Of a DNA stretch of 64,000 nucleotides, positions 9,201 through 19,360 are shown piece after piece; the first letter of the stretch is position 1; each line of letters starts with the position of its first letter. The stretch is from positions 1-64,000 of the IMG/VR virus record IMGVR_UViG_3300032050_000036; one strand, given 5' to 3'. The notes under the pieces were generated by a model. It was given only the letters and a program-made list of their open reading frames with translations. It had not been told where the DNA came from and ran no database searches. Source of the DNA: a virus. Made by a program: the position numbers and the translations under genes.

Positions 9201-12200
9201 TCAAGAGTAACAAAGAAGGTTGGCGGAGACATAGCATCTGGCGCTATTATAGGACTCAAGGAATATGTTGATGATGCTAGGTCTGCAGGACAACAGTTGG
9301 GTGCTGCAACAGTGCAAGGAACTCAGGCACAAAAAGCAGCAGCGTCTAGAGCCGCATTATATGGAACTGGTCCAATAGATCCAGCACAAAAATCATTGCG
9401 TCGACAACTACAAAGACAGGCAAGGCTACAAGAACTTGCAACAAAGAGAGCATATCAGCAATCTGCAATAACTGGCTTTGTAGCAGGAGGAGCAGGGGCT
9501 GGAGGAAATACTGGTGGCGGTGGAAATGGTGGACGTGGTGGATTCTTTGGTAGATTTAGAAGACCAACTCCAGCAGATGGGTCTGAGCCAAAACAAAGAA
9601 TGGGCATGGGTGGAGCAGCAATGGGTCTATCTATGGCTGCAGCAGCAGGATCAATGGCACCAGGTAAAGTTGGAGAAGTTTCTCAACAATTAATGATGCC
9701 TTTAATGGTATTATCAATGCTTGCTATGATGCCAGCAAAAATTGCAGGTGTTGTTGCAGCACTAGGTGTTTTAGCATATGCAATTATTTCAACAAGAATG
9801 GCTTTTGATAAAGCGCAAGACTCAATGATGAAATTAGTCGAGTCCACTAACTCAAGTACACAATCAATTGTTGATTTAAGTAAATTTGCAGGAACTGTAA
9901 GTGCTGGCGAAGTAATGAGAAGAAGAAGAAAAGATACACTATCTCCATTTGATGTAAAGCCAGGAAAAACAACATTTGGAGAAAGTTTTGTTCAGTCAGA
10001 AACTGGGAAGTCTATGCTTGCTGGTGTCGGTCAAAACATTAAAGCGGTAGGCAAAAAACAGGCTCAAGCAGACTTAACTAATCAATTGGTAACAGGAGTT
10101 ATATCAGGATCATTAACTCCAGCACAGGCCAGATCTATTGCTGGAAATATAGGAAAAGAACTTGGAGATTATGGTTTTGGAATTCAGGTAAATGCAAAAT
10201 TAATAGAACTTCTTGGACCTAATGGAGAAAATCTAATCAAAGATCCACTAACTATCAGAGTAAAAATGATTGAGGAAACTCGTGCAAGGGCTGGAATGGC
10301 TGCACAGGGCGCACGAGATGCTGGAGCATTTAATAAAGCAAGAAAGACTAATATACTTGGAGTATCTGATTTAGTTCAAACTACAGGCACTACTGCTGCA
10401 GGTGCAGGTTTAGGAGCAGGTATAGGTGCTGCAATTGGAACCGCTATACTTCCAGGAATTGGAACTGCTATAGGAGCAGTACTCGGAACTGGAGTTGGAG
10501 CCATCGCTGGTAATTTCTTAGGTCGTAAAGATAGACAAAGAAGAATAGGCGAAGCAAGCGGTGCATCTGTTGCCATGAATAAAGTAGCGCTTGAACAACA
10601 ACAGGAAATGGTAGATTCTTTAGATCTAGAATATGAAAAGAAAATTGCAAATGCAAAGGCTGCAGGAGATCAGGCTGAAGCAGAAAGATTAACTAACGAA
10701 TATATTAAAAATAGAAATGCTTTATTATTAGAAAATGGTAAAACAGTTACTGATATACAGACACAGTTTGAAAAATCTAAGGGGGCAACAAGAGAAGCCC
10801 TAATGACTGGTGTAGATAAAGCAATAACAAAGAAATATAAAGGTAGCGCTTTAGAAGATGTTGCACCTCTTGCAAAAACATTAATTGAAGACTCTGGAGT
10901 TTCACAAGAGCAACAATACACTTTAAAGATGCAACTAGCAACTGGAAATATAGATCCAATGCAAATGATTGATATGATGGAAATGTTTGGTAAGGATAGT
11001 AAAACACTAAGCAAGGTAGTTAATATAATTGGAAAGTTTGGTGGAACTTTTGCAAATGAAGTTCAGGGTATTGCTTCTATGTTTAAAAATAAAAAGACTG
11101 CAGCAAAGTTTATTGCCGAAATAGAAACAAAGAGTCCAGAAGAAGCAAGAAAACATTTAGACTTATTCTCAGATATTGCAAAGGTTTCCAATGTATTGGA
11201 TATTGATGTTGCTCTTAAATATTATCAAGAAAATCCAAAGGCAGCAGAAAAACTACAGGGTATTATAGATAAGATAAATGAGCAAAAAGGAAAGATTTCT
11301 TTAGAAGTTGCTGCAACCATTTTAGGAACTGAAGAAATGGAAGCATTAAGAAAAGATCAAGAATATTTTGATTCATTGGATCCAGTACAGCAAAAGGTAT
11401 ATTTGCAAACACTAACTACTGTTGCAAACCTTGAGGGTAATAATAAAGACGAATTAGAAAATTGGTTAAAGCAAAATCCAGGTAAAAGACCAATTGATTA
11501 CTACATAACTTCTGCACAAAAGGTAACACAGGTTTCCACAGATACAACCACTAAACCAAGCAAAGGCTCTTCTTCTGGAGCAGGAAAGGTAGACTCATCA
11601 CCATTAGATGAACTTGTAAAGAAATTAAGAGATGTTCGTAAAAATCAAATTAAGGTAACTGAGGGGTGGTCTGCATCTCGTAAAGTTTTAGATAATTTGT
11701 TTGGTGGCAAAAAAACAATTGATTTCTTTGGCGGTATAGAGCAAGATTTAACTAGGTTGGGCGCCAAGGGCAACTTTATAGAATTAATTGTTGGCATGGA
11801 TCCAAAAGAATACGAAAAAAGAAAGAACTCACTATTTAAGTTTGATAATAAAGGAAATATTATAGGACTTAAAAAAGATGCCAAAACTATACAAGAGGCT
11901 CTTAATTCCATTGTTGCTGGAGACTTCCAATCTTCATTATTACGTCAGCAACAAGAATTAAAGGATCAGGCTACAGCATATAATATTTTAAGAGAGGCTG
12001 GAGTTGGAGTTGCAGAAGCACATCAATTAATTGCAGATGCCGCTCTTGCTGCAATGATTGCTTCTGAAGGAAATAGCAAGAGTGCAAAGAAACTAATAGA
12101 TCTTTATAAAAAAGTTCAGGCTGAGCAAACAAAGTCAGATGCTAAAAAATCAGTACAGCAAGATATTGCAAATATAGAAAAAGAAAATGCTTTACGTAAA

Positions 12201-14327
12201 ACTTTAGAGTCAAAAAGATTTTCAACTATTGAACAAATGGCTATTATGTCTGACGAAAATCTTAAAGAAATGGCTAAAAACGGTGACTGGGGTCCTGAAT
12301 TTCAAAAGAGACTACAGCAGATATTTGATAGCATAGAATTTAAAGAGTCTGTATTTCAAAATGGATTCGATAAGGCCATGGAAAGATTCTCTGCCATGGA
12401 AACAAAGATTGAAATTGACTTCCAAAAAGCAACTTTAGGCGATCAAGATATTATCGAAAAAGCACAAGATAAAATTGCTGGATTACAATATCAGATTGAT
12501 GATTGGGAAGCACAGTTAGTTGAAATTGAAGAAAAAGAAAAAGGAATTAATGATAAATATGATGCAAGATTTGAAGCATTAGATTCTTTAAAATCTTTAA
12601 ATGAGCAAATATCAAGACAGCAAAAGGGACAATTAACTCTTGCTGATGCATTATCACAGGGTGATATTTCTGCTGCTGCTCGTGCAGCACAAGATATTCG
12701 TGCACAACAAGCATCTGATGCCATTGATGCACAACAAAAATCTCTTGAGGCTGCTAAAGAAAACGAATTGGCAAATGTTAGAAATACTCTTGGATATACT
12801 CGTGCACAAATTGAAGGTCAAATTAAAAATCTTAGAGATCAAATATTTAAAATTGAAGAAGAAGAATTAGAGCCAGCGCAAGAGAGAGTAAGAATTGAAG
12901 AGGCTAAAAAGAGAGAACTAATTCAATCACTAACTGTACTCGGCAAAACTAAACTTGAATGGGAAGAAATAAAAAATAGAATTGATCTTGCAAAAACAGC
13001 AAGCGATGAATACACTAATGCGATGAGGGCAGCACTAGACATTGTTGAAGATATAGTAAATTACTGGCAAAGTTTAGAAAGAGAATTCATAACAACTCAT
13101 AGAATTATAACTGTTTATGAAGGTGGAAGTGGACCTAGTGGATCTACAGGTGGTTCGACAGGTGGTTCCACAGGTGGCTCTACAGATGGCTCTACAGATG
13201 GCTCTACAGATGGCTCTACAGGTGGATCTACAGGTGGATCTACAGGTGGCTCTACAGATGGCTCTACAGGTGGATCTACAGGTGGATCTACAGGTGGAAG
13301 CACAACGATAATCCCAACTGGATCGACAGGATCAGAAACAGACTACACTGGAAGACCAGTTAATGGTTTTACTAAATATTTAGATGAAGCAAAAAGTGAA
13401 TACGACAAAATTGTTGCAACATCACTAACACCTGGTGCAACACCTAGTGACTTTGGACATGCTCTTGCAGCAGCAGATCAAAAGGTTATTAATGCAATTA
13501 CCTTAGTTGATGAAAAAAATAAATATAACGCAATGGTTGCAGAAATAAGTAACCCTGGAGCAGCAGCAAAGGCTGAATATGATAAGTTAGTTGCACAAAC
13601 AACTAATCCTGGAGCAGCAGCAAAGGCTGCATATGATCAAGTAGTTGCACAATCAAAAACTGCTGGTGCAACACCTAGTGACTTTGGACATGCTCTTGCA
13701 GCAGCAGATAAGAAAGTTATTAATGCTATTAACGCAAATAATAGTCCAAGTGACTTTGGACATGCTCTTGCAGCAGCAGATAAAAAAGTTATTAATGCAA
13801 TGAATGCAAATAAAACCCCAAGCGACTTTGGGCATGCATTAGCAGCCCAAGATGCTAAAGTTATAAAAGCAGCAGATAAAGTTATGGCTTCATCGGCCTC
13901 TGCATCTAAGGCTGCTGCTGATGCAAAAGCAAAGGCAGACGCTGCTGCTAAAGCAAAGGCTGCTGCTGATTTAAAGAGATTTGGCGGAAATTCAATAGCA
14001 GCATCGCAATTTGCTAATTGGCCTAAAGGTAAGTCATCTGGAGGACTAATTAAAAGATTTGCATTGGGTGGTCCAATTATAGGAACTGATGTTGTGCCTT
14101 CAATGTTAACACCTGGTGAATTTGTCATGAGCAGATATGCAGTAGATAGTTTTGGGCTTGATAGAATGAAAGCAATTAATAGTGGAACATACTCAGATGC
14201 CTCAGTGTATAATTATAGTGTGGCGGTTAATGTAAGGTCTGATGCAAATCCAGAAGAAATTGCAAGAGCAGTCATGACACAAATTAGGCAGGTAGATTCA
14301 AAGAGACTTAGGAGTAATAGAATATAA
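6285..14327 (+). CDS. Tail tape measure protein
   Basis: At 2680 residues this is the largest gene; it should set tail length and help DNA passage across the envelope. The core at about residues 200-480 resembles the TP901-type tape-measure domain (ALKSGLASLINPTEKASAML). Hydrophobic segments occur near residues 541-577 and 1135-1165, and a glycine-zipper stretch near 1365-1412. The motif FARGTDTVPAMLTPGEAVIP (near residue 670) recurs near the C-terminus as GTDVVPSMLTPGEFVMSRYA, a hallmark of many tape measures. Long helical regions fill the middle. A Gly-Ser-Thr repeat (13130-13308) and an Ala-rich repeat region follow. The ATG at 6285 fits the agaggtg Shine-Dalgarno better than the out-of-frame ATG at 6281. 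Confidence 0.93.
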   Translation: MADVQSNIHVNIDTSEALASIKLLQKQISAFHSSMAKSGAAAAAVSANMQQNLINSLNATGKFSASMQNVKTTTESFTNALEKNKLSMRDYYRYSMGATKTFGKFFRSEFDTINKVARERVKDLQTQYIKMGRDANGAMKAIAVRPLALDMQNLGTQTQIAAQRQALLNQLLKQGSTNMLNFGKNTQWAGRQLMVGFTIPLAYLGTTAAKTFMALEEQAIRFKRVYGELFTTGQETDNMLKEIQLLAKEFTKYGVSVENTMKMAADAAASGKMGADLLAQINEATRLAVLGGVEQEQALETTISLTNAFGIAAEDLTKKINFLNSVENQTVVSIEDLTIAIPKAGPVVKQLGGDVEDLAFFLTAMKEGGINASEGANALKSGLASLINPTEKASAMLAEMGINIQGIVEGNKGNVKGVVMDFAQALNTLDPLNRARAIEQLFGKFQFSRLSTLFQNVIQEGNQASRVLQLTKATTEELAILSERELARVEESTTYKFKKTIEDLKVAIAPVGEEFLKAITPIAEFVGNVLEKFNNLGDGTKKFVVILTTLLGGIGPIFLMTFGLLANGLANIIKLFVNIKSVFNRTGQSSKILGDQTSYLTSEQLKAAAVASSLNQVHTRLSQTFTSEIAALNALVAAYNRAIAAQRGFGGPIVGKGRKGFADGTKKVKPFYFARGTDTVPAMLTPGEAVIPAGPAQDPRNKPAISHMIAGGVMEQFKVGTVGAGDFSHIGGMRTVGALDLANMLKRMPAGIISDRAMKAVEAVAMKFANTLKINLYGKLGITTGMSSQLDARGKPVSMNNLMKAGGRGVGKGEFMADWDKRGLDRWKISLRNGGMKMQDVAQDLAILDTHMKDYLTSLDANTRITDVHVKQAYDHAKRQMGANNKLVQAFDQLALTAGEARINISQAAQKAAGLSTVAGGGSKGAVNVGGMKIRRGGDRFTFYKRTGFSLVDFAEKSMVEGMMERAQVASPSRVTKKVGGDIASGAIIGLKEYVDDARSAGQQLGAATVQGTQAQKAAASRAALYGTGPIDPAQKSLRRQLQRQARLQELATKRAYQQSAITGFVAGGAGAGGNTGGGGNGGRGGFFGRFRRPTPADGSEPKQRMGMGGAAMGLSMAAAAGSMAPGKVGEVSQQLMMPLMVLSMLAMMPAKIAGVVAALGVLAYAIISTRMAFDKAQDSMMKLVESTNSSTQSIVDLSKFAGTVSAGEVMRRRRKDTLSPFDVKPGKTTFGESFVQSETGKSMLAGVGQNIKAVGKKQAQADLTNQLVTGVISGSLTPAQARSIAGNIGKELGDYGFGIQVNAKLIELLGPNGENLIKDPLTIRVKMIEETRARAGMAAQGARDAGAFNKARKTNILGVSDLVQTTGTTAAGAGLGAGIGAAIGTAILPGIGTAIGAVLGTGVGAIAGNFLGRKDRQRRIGEASGASVAMNKVALEQQQEMVDSLDLEYEKKIANAKAAGDQAEAERLTNEYIKNRNALLLENGKTVTDIQTQFEKSKGATREALMTGVDKAITKKYKGSALEDVAPLAKTLIEDSGVSQEQQYTLKMQLATGNIDPMQMIDMMEMFGKDSKTLSKVVNIIGKFGGTFANEVQGIASMFKNKKTAAKFIAEIETKSPEEARKHLDLFSDIAKVSNVLDIDVALKYYQENPKAAEKLQGIIDKINEQKGKISLEVAATILGTEEMEALRKDQEYFDSLDPVQQKVYLQTLTTVANLEGNNKDELENWLKQNPGKRPIDYYITSAQKVTQVSTDTTTKPSKGSSSGAGKVDSSPLDELVKKLRDVRKNQIKVTEGWSASRKVLDNLFGGKKTIDFFGGIEQDLTRLGAKGNFIELIVGMDPKEYEKRKNSLFKFDNKGNIIGLKKDAKTIQEALNSIVAGDFQSSLLRQQQELKDQATAYNILREAGVGVAEAHQLIADAALAAMIASEGNSKSAKKLIDLYKKVQAEQTKSDAKKSVQQDIANIEKENALRKTLESKRFSTIEQMAIMSDENLKEMAKNGDWGPEFQKRLQQIFDSIEFKESVFQNGFDKAMERFSAMETKIEIDFQKATLGDQDIIEKAQDKIAGLQYQIDDWEAQLVEIEEKEKGINDKYDARFEALDSLKSLNEQISRQQKGQLTLADALSQGDISAAARAAQDIRAQQASDAIDAQQKSLEAAKENELANVRNTLGYTRAQIEGQIKNLRDQIFKIEEEELEPAQERVRIEEAKKRELIQSLTVLGKTKLEWEEIKNRIDLAKTASDEYTNAMRAALDIVEDIVNYWQSLEREFITTHRIITVYEGGSGPSGSTGGSTGGSTGGSTDGSTDGSTDGSTGGSTGGSTGGSTDGSTGGSTGGSTGGSTTIIPTGSTGSETDYTGRPVNGFTKYLDEAKSEYDKIVATSLTPGATPSDFGHALAAADQKVINAITLVDEKNKYNAMVAEISNPGAAAKAEYDKLVAQTTNPGAAAKAAYDQVVAQSKTAGATPSDFGHALAAADKKVINAINANNSPSDFGHALAAADKKVINAMNANKTPSDFGHALAAQDAKVIKAADKVMASSASASKAAADAKAKADAAAKAKAAADLKRFGGNSIAASQFANWPKGKSSGGLIKRFALGGPIIGTDVVPSMLTPGEFVMSRYAVDSFGLDRMKAINSGTYSDASVYNYSVAVNVRSDANPEEIARAVMTQIRQVDSKRLRSNRI
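13130..13308 (+). repeat. 12-base tandem repeat encoding Gly-Ser-Thr-Gly/Asp
   Basis: About 14 in-frame units of roughly ggtggatctaca (variants gatggctctaca, ggtggttcgaca) encode GGST/DGST units. Because the units are 12 bases, gain or loss keeps the frame. The segment probably forms a flexible linker in the tape measure between the helical body and the C-terminal part. Confidence 0.9.
13436..13880 (+). repeat. Degenerate protein repeats near the tape measure C-terminus
   Basis: Four copies of a TPSDFGHALAAADKKVINA-like unit occur (starting near 13439, 13671, 13744 and 13817), interleaved with two copies of a NPGAAAKAxYDxxVAQ unit (near 13550-13650). The copies are similar at DNA level, so recent duplication is likely. 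Confidence 0.85.
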
Positions 14328-14983
14328 TGTCAAGTGCTAGTTATATTACTGGTAGAAGAAAATACCAAAGACCGCAGGCAATGCTATGGTCAGATAATTC
14401 TGGCACACTTGTTGATGGAGTCTATATACCAAATGGCTTAGAAGTAGGGCAAGACCCTGGATCAGAAACAGATGAATCTTTATATAATCAATTTTTAATT
14501 TTATCTGATGATAATAGACAAGAAATAGACTTTAGACCAATAAGAATTGAAAAAAGAGAGAGAATGATAAATGGTCGTATGAGATCTTATCACATTGCAG
14601 ATAAACTTCAACTATCTACTTCCTGGCAAATGCTACCATCTAGATCATACTTTACGGTACCAGAATTTAATGCAACAACAGGACTATCGCCACACAATTC
14701 ATATGGAAGTCCGTCTGGAGCAGATTTACAATACACAACAGATGGTGGAGCAGGTGGTGTTGAAATATTAGATTGGTATGAAAATCATAAGGGTCCATTT
14801 TGGGTTTATTTGGCGTATGATAAATATTCTAACTTTGGAAAAGATTCAAATGCATATGCACACCTTCCACAATATAATCAATTAATGCAAATGTATTTTA
14901 CTGATTTTAATTATACTGTAGTAAAAAGAGGCGGAAATAACTTCGACTTTTGGAATATAGCCGTAACCTTGGAAGAGGTATAA
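14327..14983 (+). CDS. Distal tail-type protein
   Basis: This 218-residue protein follows the tape measure with a one-base overlap, the usual position of the distal tail protein that begins the baseplate. It is rich in aromatic residues and beta-strands (IEKRERMINGRMRSYHIADK; GPFWVYLAYDKYSNFGK). The C-terminus (NFDFWNIAVTLEEV) resembles the end strand of Dit-like beta barrels. No enzymatic motif is visible. The stop TAA forms TAATG with the next start, so translation is coupled. Confidence 0.55.
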   Translation: MSSASYITGRRKYQRPQAMLWSDNSGTLVDGVYIPNGLEVGQDPGSETDESLYNQFLILSDDNRQEIDFRPIRIEKRERMINGRMRSYHIADKLQLSTSWQMLPSRSYFTVPEFNATTGLSPHNSYGSPSGADLQYTTDGGAGGVEILDWYENHKGPFWVYLAYDKYSNFGKDSNAYAHLPQYNQLMQMYFTDFNYTVVKRGGNNFDFWNIAVTLEEV

Positions 14984-17900
14984 TGTTTCAAAACGAAGAA
15001 TTAAAAAGTCATCTAGAATCTTCTAGTACTGTTAAAACTCAGTCAGCAGTCATTGCTGAGTGGAATATGAATATAGCAAATAATATATTTAGAATTGGAA
15101 ATTATAGATATAGGCCATCTTCAAATATATCAGATAAATATAAGAATATTCCAAACACATTTGATGTTAACGATATAGGAAATTTTTATACAAATGCAAC
15201 AGATGCAGACATTAAAATAGATGGCGGAATTGATCCAGCAGATAACGAGCAGCCTTGGTTTTTATTAGCACAAAATAAAAAAAATACAATGCTTTATTCT
15301 TTAGAAGATTGTTTTAAAAAGTTTAGGCCAAGATCTGGAATTAATAAAGTTGCTTACATTCCTGGAAGAAAGTTGCATCACTCTAATCCAAACATGATTA
15401 ATAGACCAAGATATTACATGTCAGATAAAAATGATAAGTTTAAATACTGGACATCATATAGAACAGAATCTGGCATTGCAAGAGGAATTGCCAATAAATT
15501 AGTTAACGGTCAACATTTTATAGATGATGCAGCGCCATTTGTAGTATATGAAAATCCAGTACCAGCAAATAGAATTGTTATAAAAATGCAAACAAATGTA
15601 GGATCAGTAGACCTTGGACCATTTTCAAGTAAAGCAGGATCTTTTCCAGACTCATTGTATGGAAATTCAAATAAAACTACTCCGTCACAATGGAAGGTTC
15701 AATATTTGATAGACACTAACTGGATTGATATAATTTCTTTTAGTTCTGGTTCCCTTAGAAGAGACGGCACACAAATAATAAAAGAAGACGGATATGTAGA
15801 ACTAGCATATGGATTAAAGGTACCAGATAAGTATAAAGATGTCTTTATACGTGCAGAAGAATATAATAATTTATCCTTTTTACCAGAAAAATCTATAAAT
15901 GGATATGCCTATTTAATTAAGGCCAATGACAATGATTTGGGTAAGTATCATATATGGTTTAACGATCAATGGGAAATATTTACACCAGAGTATGGATGGT
16001 ATTTAGAAGAAGAGACTGTAAGCAGATTAACAAATTTTGTTAATGATCTTACAAATCCAAATACTTTTATTTCTTCTACAGATGGTAAAAATATTTATCG
16101 TGAGTTTGAATATATAAAGGGCATAAGAATTGTTATTGATACAATGAACAAAACAAATTCTACTTTTGATTTAATAGAAATGTCTCCAAGACTTGTCGTT
16201 GATATTTCTGATAAAACAACATTTTTTAGTGTTAAAAAATCTGCTTCAGATCTTGGAACAAGTGGCCTACCAGTTGGACAATTACTTGCATCTGTCGGCT
16301 CACTAACTATTTTTGATTATGATAATGCTTTTAATGAAAATAACAATTTAAGCATTATAAAAAATTATTTAAGCAATAATATACAAATAAAATTTTATGA
16401 TATTGTTGTTAATGTAAAAGACTATGATTACTTAGTTCCAATTAAGACAATGTACTGTGAAGGTTTCCCAAAACATAATCCAAATGATAGAAAAGTTTCT
16501 TTAGAACTTAGAGATTTATACTTTTACCTTGAATCTATTACTGCACCAGAAATGTTAGTTACAAATGTATCTTTAAGTTATGCAGTTTCGCTTCTTCTAG
16601 ATTCAATAGGTTTCTCTAATTATAATTTTAAAAGACTTTCTGGAGAGAAAGAATTAATTATTCCATTTTTTTATATAGCACCAGATAAAAGTGTTGCAGA
16701 AATATTATCAGACCTTGCTATATCAACACAAACAGCAATGTTCTTTGACGAATATAATAATTTTATTATGATGAGTAAAAATTATATGATGCCTTTAGAA
16801 AATGAAAGAGATACTTCATATACATTTTACGGATCAAACGATTTCTTGGATAATGGAGTCGTAGAGAATTTAAATACAAATAATAAACTAACAAATATAA
16901 TTGATATTGCGTCAACAGATAAAAATATTTTTAATGATGGAAAAATTATGTATAATTCTAGATATATACAAAGATCATATGGAACTATTAAGCAGGCCAG
17001 CATGGTTGATAATGAGGTTGCTGCAAAAAATTGGATATATAAGCCAGCACTGTTGTGGGAAATAACTGGAGATCAAACTCTTCGGTCAATAAATGGGGAA
17101 GTCGGAAATCAATCCTCATATAGCCTTTCTGCAATTCCGTTAAACTCTGATCTTTCTTCAGCAATACCAACGGTCACTAATAATACTTTAAGGAATAACA
17201 TAATTGACTTAGGAGAAGCAGTTTATTGGTTAGGTAGACACTCTGGCTATTTTTATGCTAATGGAGAAATAATTAGATTTGATGCAGTTCAATATAGTAT
17301 TCCTGGAGCAGAAAAAAATATAGTCTCTGAAGACAGCAATGGAAAAACAATTTTTACTACACAAACAGTTGGTGCCATAGGAAATGTTTGGATTAGCAGT
17401 AATCAAGAATACCAAAATTATATGTCTAAACTAACGTTTAATGGAAAAATTTATCCTACGGGATTAGTTAGAATATATTCAGAACCAAAATATGAAGAAA
17501 TAAATGGTATTACTGTTATGAAAAATGGCGAAGTAGCAAGACATGGTCGTGGACAATTTGGAACCCCAGTACTTAGTCATAAAGCAGGTTTAGATAGTTA
17601 TTGGTCAAATAACGAATATGTACGTGGCATAGAAATGCAAAGCCAATATCTTTTTGGATTAGGGCAAGACTCAGAGATTTCATTAGAGGTAAGTGATGGT
17701 CCTGCAGGAATTAGCAATACTAGAGCAAGAGAAAATATAAGAACTGGAGTTATCAAAAACTTCTTATCAAATTCTTATACAAAAGAAACACAAAATAATA
17801 CAATTAAGTCAACACAGGCAGGCTCAGTTCAATCATCTGCATTAGTGATGAGCGGTCCTTCTTTTAGTACCACAGACACCCCTATAAATTTTGTTTCGTA

Positions 17901-19359
17901 TCAATATAAAGCATTAAGCAATAAATTTAAACATTTCGGTACAAGAATGAGGATTGTTGGAAAAATTGAAGCAAGTGAAACTATAGGACAAACCCCAATA
18001 AATGCAACGCCATATTATGTTCTTCCAGGTAGCCAGCCAAGTCAAAGATTAAATATCTCTGGTGGTTCTGGTGGTTTAGCAGTTCTGTTAAATCCAGATA
18101 CAAATGTTGGTTACTATTTTGAACTTATCTCTTTAACTGAAAAAAATGTAAGCGAATATTCTTCCGAATCAGAAAACTTACATAATATAATTTTTTATAA
18201 GGTTATGTCTGACTCAGAGCAAAATGCCATTCCAGTAAAACTTTGGGGCGGTTTTGGCAATATTATTGTTGATGATGGAAAATTTACGGGACAATCAAGA
18301 ATAATTGGTGAAGAAAATCCTACAGTATATGATTTAGCAGTAGAGTATCAAGATATAGGATCTATTAGAAGATTTTATTTATATATTAATAATAAATTAA
18401 TTAAAGTTGTTGATGATAGTTCTCCATTACCAACATATAACAATATGGCTTTGTTTGTACGTGGCGGGTCTAAGTGTATGTTTGAAAATATTTATGCTCT
18501 TACAAATAATTATAGTCAAAATACAGTTTTTGCTTTAGACACTCCAGTAGCAGCAGCGTTTGGCGATGATGAAATTAATGCTAATGAATCATTTAGAAAA
18601 TATGCAATGTCTGGAATTATTCAGTCTACCTACCTATCTGGTATAAGTACAGCAGAACCTCCTAAGTTCAACATATATTTTGATGAGTTTGGATCTATTA
18701 TGAGAGAGGCATCATATATGAAGGTAAGATATGATAAGGCATATCCTGCGCTTTATGCACAACTTTCTCCTACTTTTAATAGAATAAAAGGATATGTGGT
18801 TTCTGGGTTTAGGGCTGGATCATATGGTGCAGAATTTTTAATATTTAATGCTACAGATACAGCACTTAATCTTGACGAAACTAGTGGCAATTATTTACGA
18901 ATTCAAGGAATAACTTTTACACAACAATCACAAAATGAATTAAGCGTTGATAACTATTTTGCAAAAAACAGTAATTTATCTGATCCAATAATAGGAAAAG
19001 ATGGATTGATTATATCTCCATTAAGGTCTCAGCAAGATTATGATAAAATTAAAACCAGTAGGTTGACCTACGGCAAAAAAGAGTTTTCTTTGCAACCATC
19101 TTATATTCAGACAGAAGATGATGCAAGAGAGTTAATGTCGTGGATAATTAATAAGGTAATGAAGCCAAGAAGATCTATAGGAATGAAAATTTTTAGTACA
19201 CCAATCGTACAACTTGGAGATATTGTTACTCTTGATTATAAAGACGAAAATAGCCAAAATTTAGTCTCTTCAGAAAACAGTAGGTTTGTGGTATATAATA
19301 TAGATTATCAAAAAGATTCTAGTGGGCCAACGATGACTCTTTTTATGAGCGAGGTATAG
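14983..19359 (+). CDS. Large baseplate / tail-associated protein with lectin-like domain
   Basis: This 1458-residue protein is the main baseplate hub candidate. Its N-terminal and central parts resemble tail-hub proteins that combine a beta-rich base with inserted domains (a region with LPVGQLLASVGSLTIFDYDNA and later EITGDQTLRSI). Residues around 980-1170 look like a concanavalin A/LamG-type sandwich (FKHFGTRMRIVGKIEAS, then YYFELISL, then RRFYLYINNKLIKVVDD), which often binds glycans. The C-terminal part (RELMSWIINKVMKPRRSIGMKI) resembles the end of hub proteins. The ATG at 14983 overlaps the upstream stop and replaces an in-frame start 11 codons earlier that would overlap more. Confidence 0.6.
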   Translation: MFQNEELKSHLESSSTVKTQSAVIAEWNMNIANNIFRIGNYRYRPSSNISDKYKNIPNTFDVNDIGNFYTNATDADIKIDGGIDPADNEQPWFLLAQNKKNTMLYSLEDCFKKFRPRSGINKVAYIPGRKLHHSNPNMINRPRYYMSDKNDKFKYWTSYRTESGIARGIANKLVNGQHFIDDAAPFVVYENPVPANRIVIKMQTNVGSVDLGPFSSKAGSFPDSLYGNSNKTTPSQWKVQYLIDTNWIDIISFSSGSLRRDGTQIIKEDGYVELAYGLKVPDKYKDVFIRAEEYNNLSFLPEKSINGYAYLIKANDNDLGKYHIWFNDQWEIFTPEYGWYLEEETVSRLTNFVNDLTNPNTFISSTDGKNIYREFEYIKGIRIVIDTMNKTNSTFDLIEMSPRLVVDISDKTTFFSVKKSASDLGTSGLPVGQLLASVGSLTIFDYDNAFNENNNLSIIKNYLSNNIQIKFYDIVVNVKDYDYLVPIKTMYCEGFPKHNPNDRKVSLELRDLYFYLESITAPEMLVTNVSLSYAVSLLLDSIGFSNYNFKRLSGEKELIIPFFYIAPDKSVAEILSDLAISTQTAMFFDEYNNFIMMSKNYMMPLENERDTSYTFYGSNDFLDNGVVENLNTNNKLTNIIDIASTDKNIFNDGKIMYNSRYIQRSYGTIKQASMVDNEVAAKNWIYKPALLWEITGDQTLRSINGEVGNQSSYSLSAIPLNSDLSSAIPTVTNNTLRNNIIDLGEAVYWLGRHSGYFYANGEIIRFDAVQYSIPGAEKNIVSEDSNGKTIFTTQTVGAIGNVWISSNQEYQNYMSKLTFNGKIYPTGLVRIYSEPKYEEINGITVMKNGEVARHGRGQFGTPVLSHKAGLDSYWSNNEYVRGIEMQSQYLFGLGQDSEISLEVSDGPAGISNTRARENIRTGVIKNFLSNSYTKETQNNTIKSTQAGSVQSSALVMSGPSFSTTDTPINFVSYQYKALSNKFKHFGTRMRIVGKIEASETIGQTPINATPYYVLPGSQPSQRLNISGGSGGLAVLLNPDTNVGYYFELISLTEKNVSEYSSESENLHNIIFYKVMSDSEQNAIPVKLWGGFGNIIVDDGKFTGQSRIIGEENPTVYDLAVEYQDIGSIRRFYLYINNKLIKVVDDSSPLPTYNNMALFVRGGSKCMFENIYALTNNYSQNTVFALDTPVAAAFGDDEINANESFRKYAMSGIIQSTYLSGISTAEPPKFNIYFDEFGSIMREASYMKVRYDKAYPALYAQLSPTFNRIKGYVVSGFRAGSYGAEFLIFNATDTALNLDETSGNYLRIQGITFTQQSQNELSVDNYFAKNSNLSDPIIGKDGLIISPLRSQQDYDKIKTSRLTYGKKEFSLQPSYIQTEDDARELMSWIINKVMKPRRSIGMKIFSTPIVQLGDIVTLDYKDENSQNLVSSENSRFVVYNIDYQKDSSGPTMTLFMSEV

Positions 19360-19360
19360 A

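Noticed and set aside
13637-14128. 163-residue minus-strand frame in the tape measure gene
   Set aside because: It mirrors the Ala-rich repeat region of the tape measure and lacks a Shine-Dalgarno.
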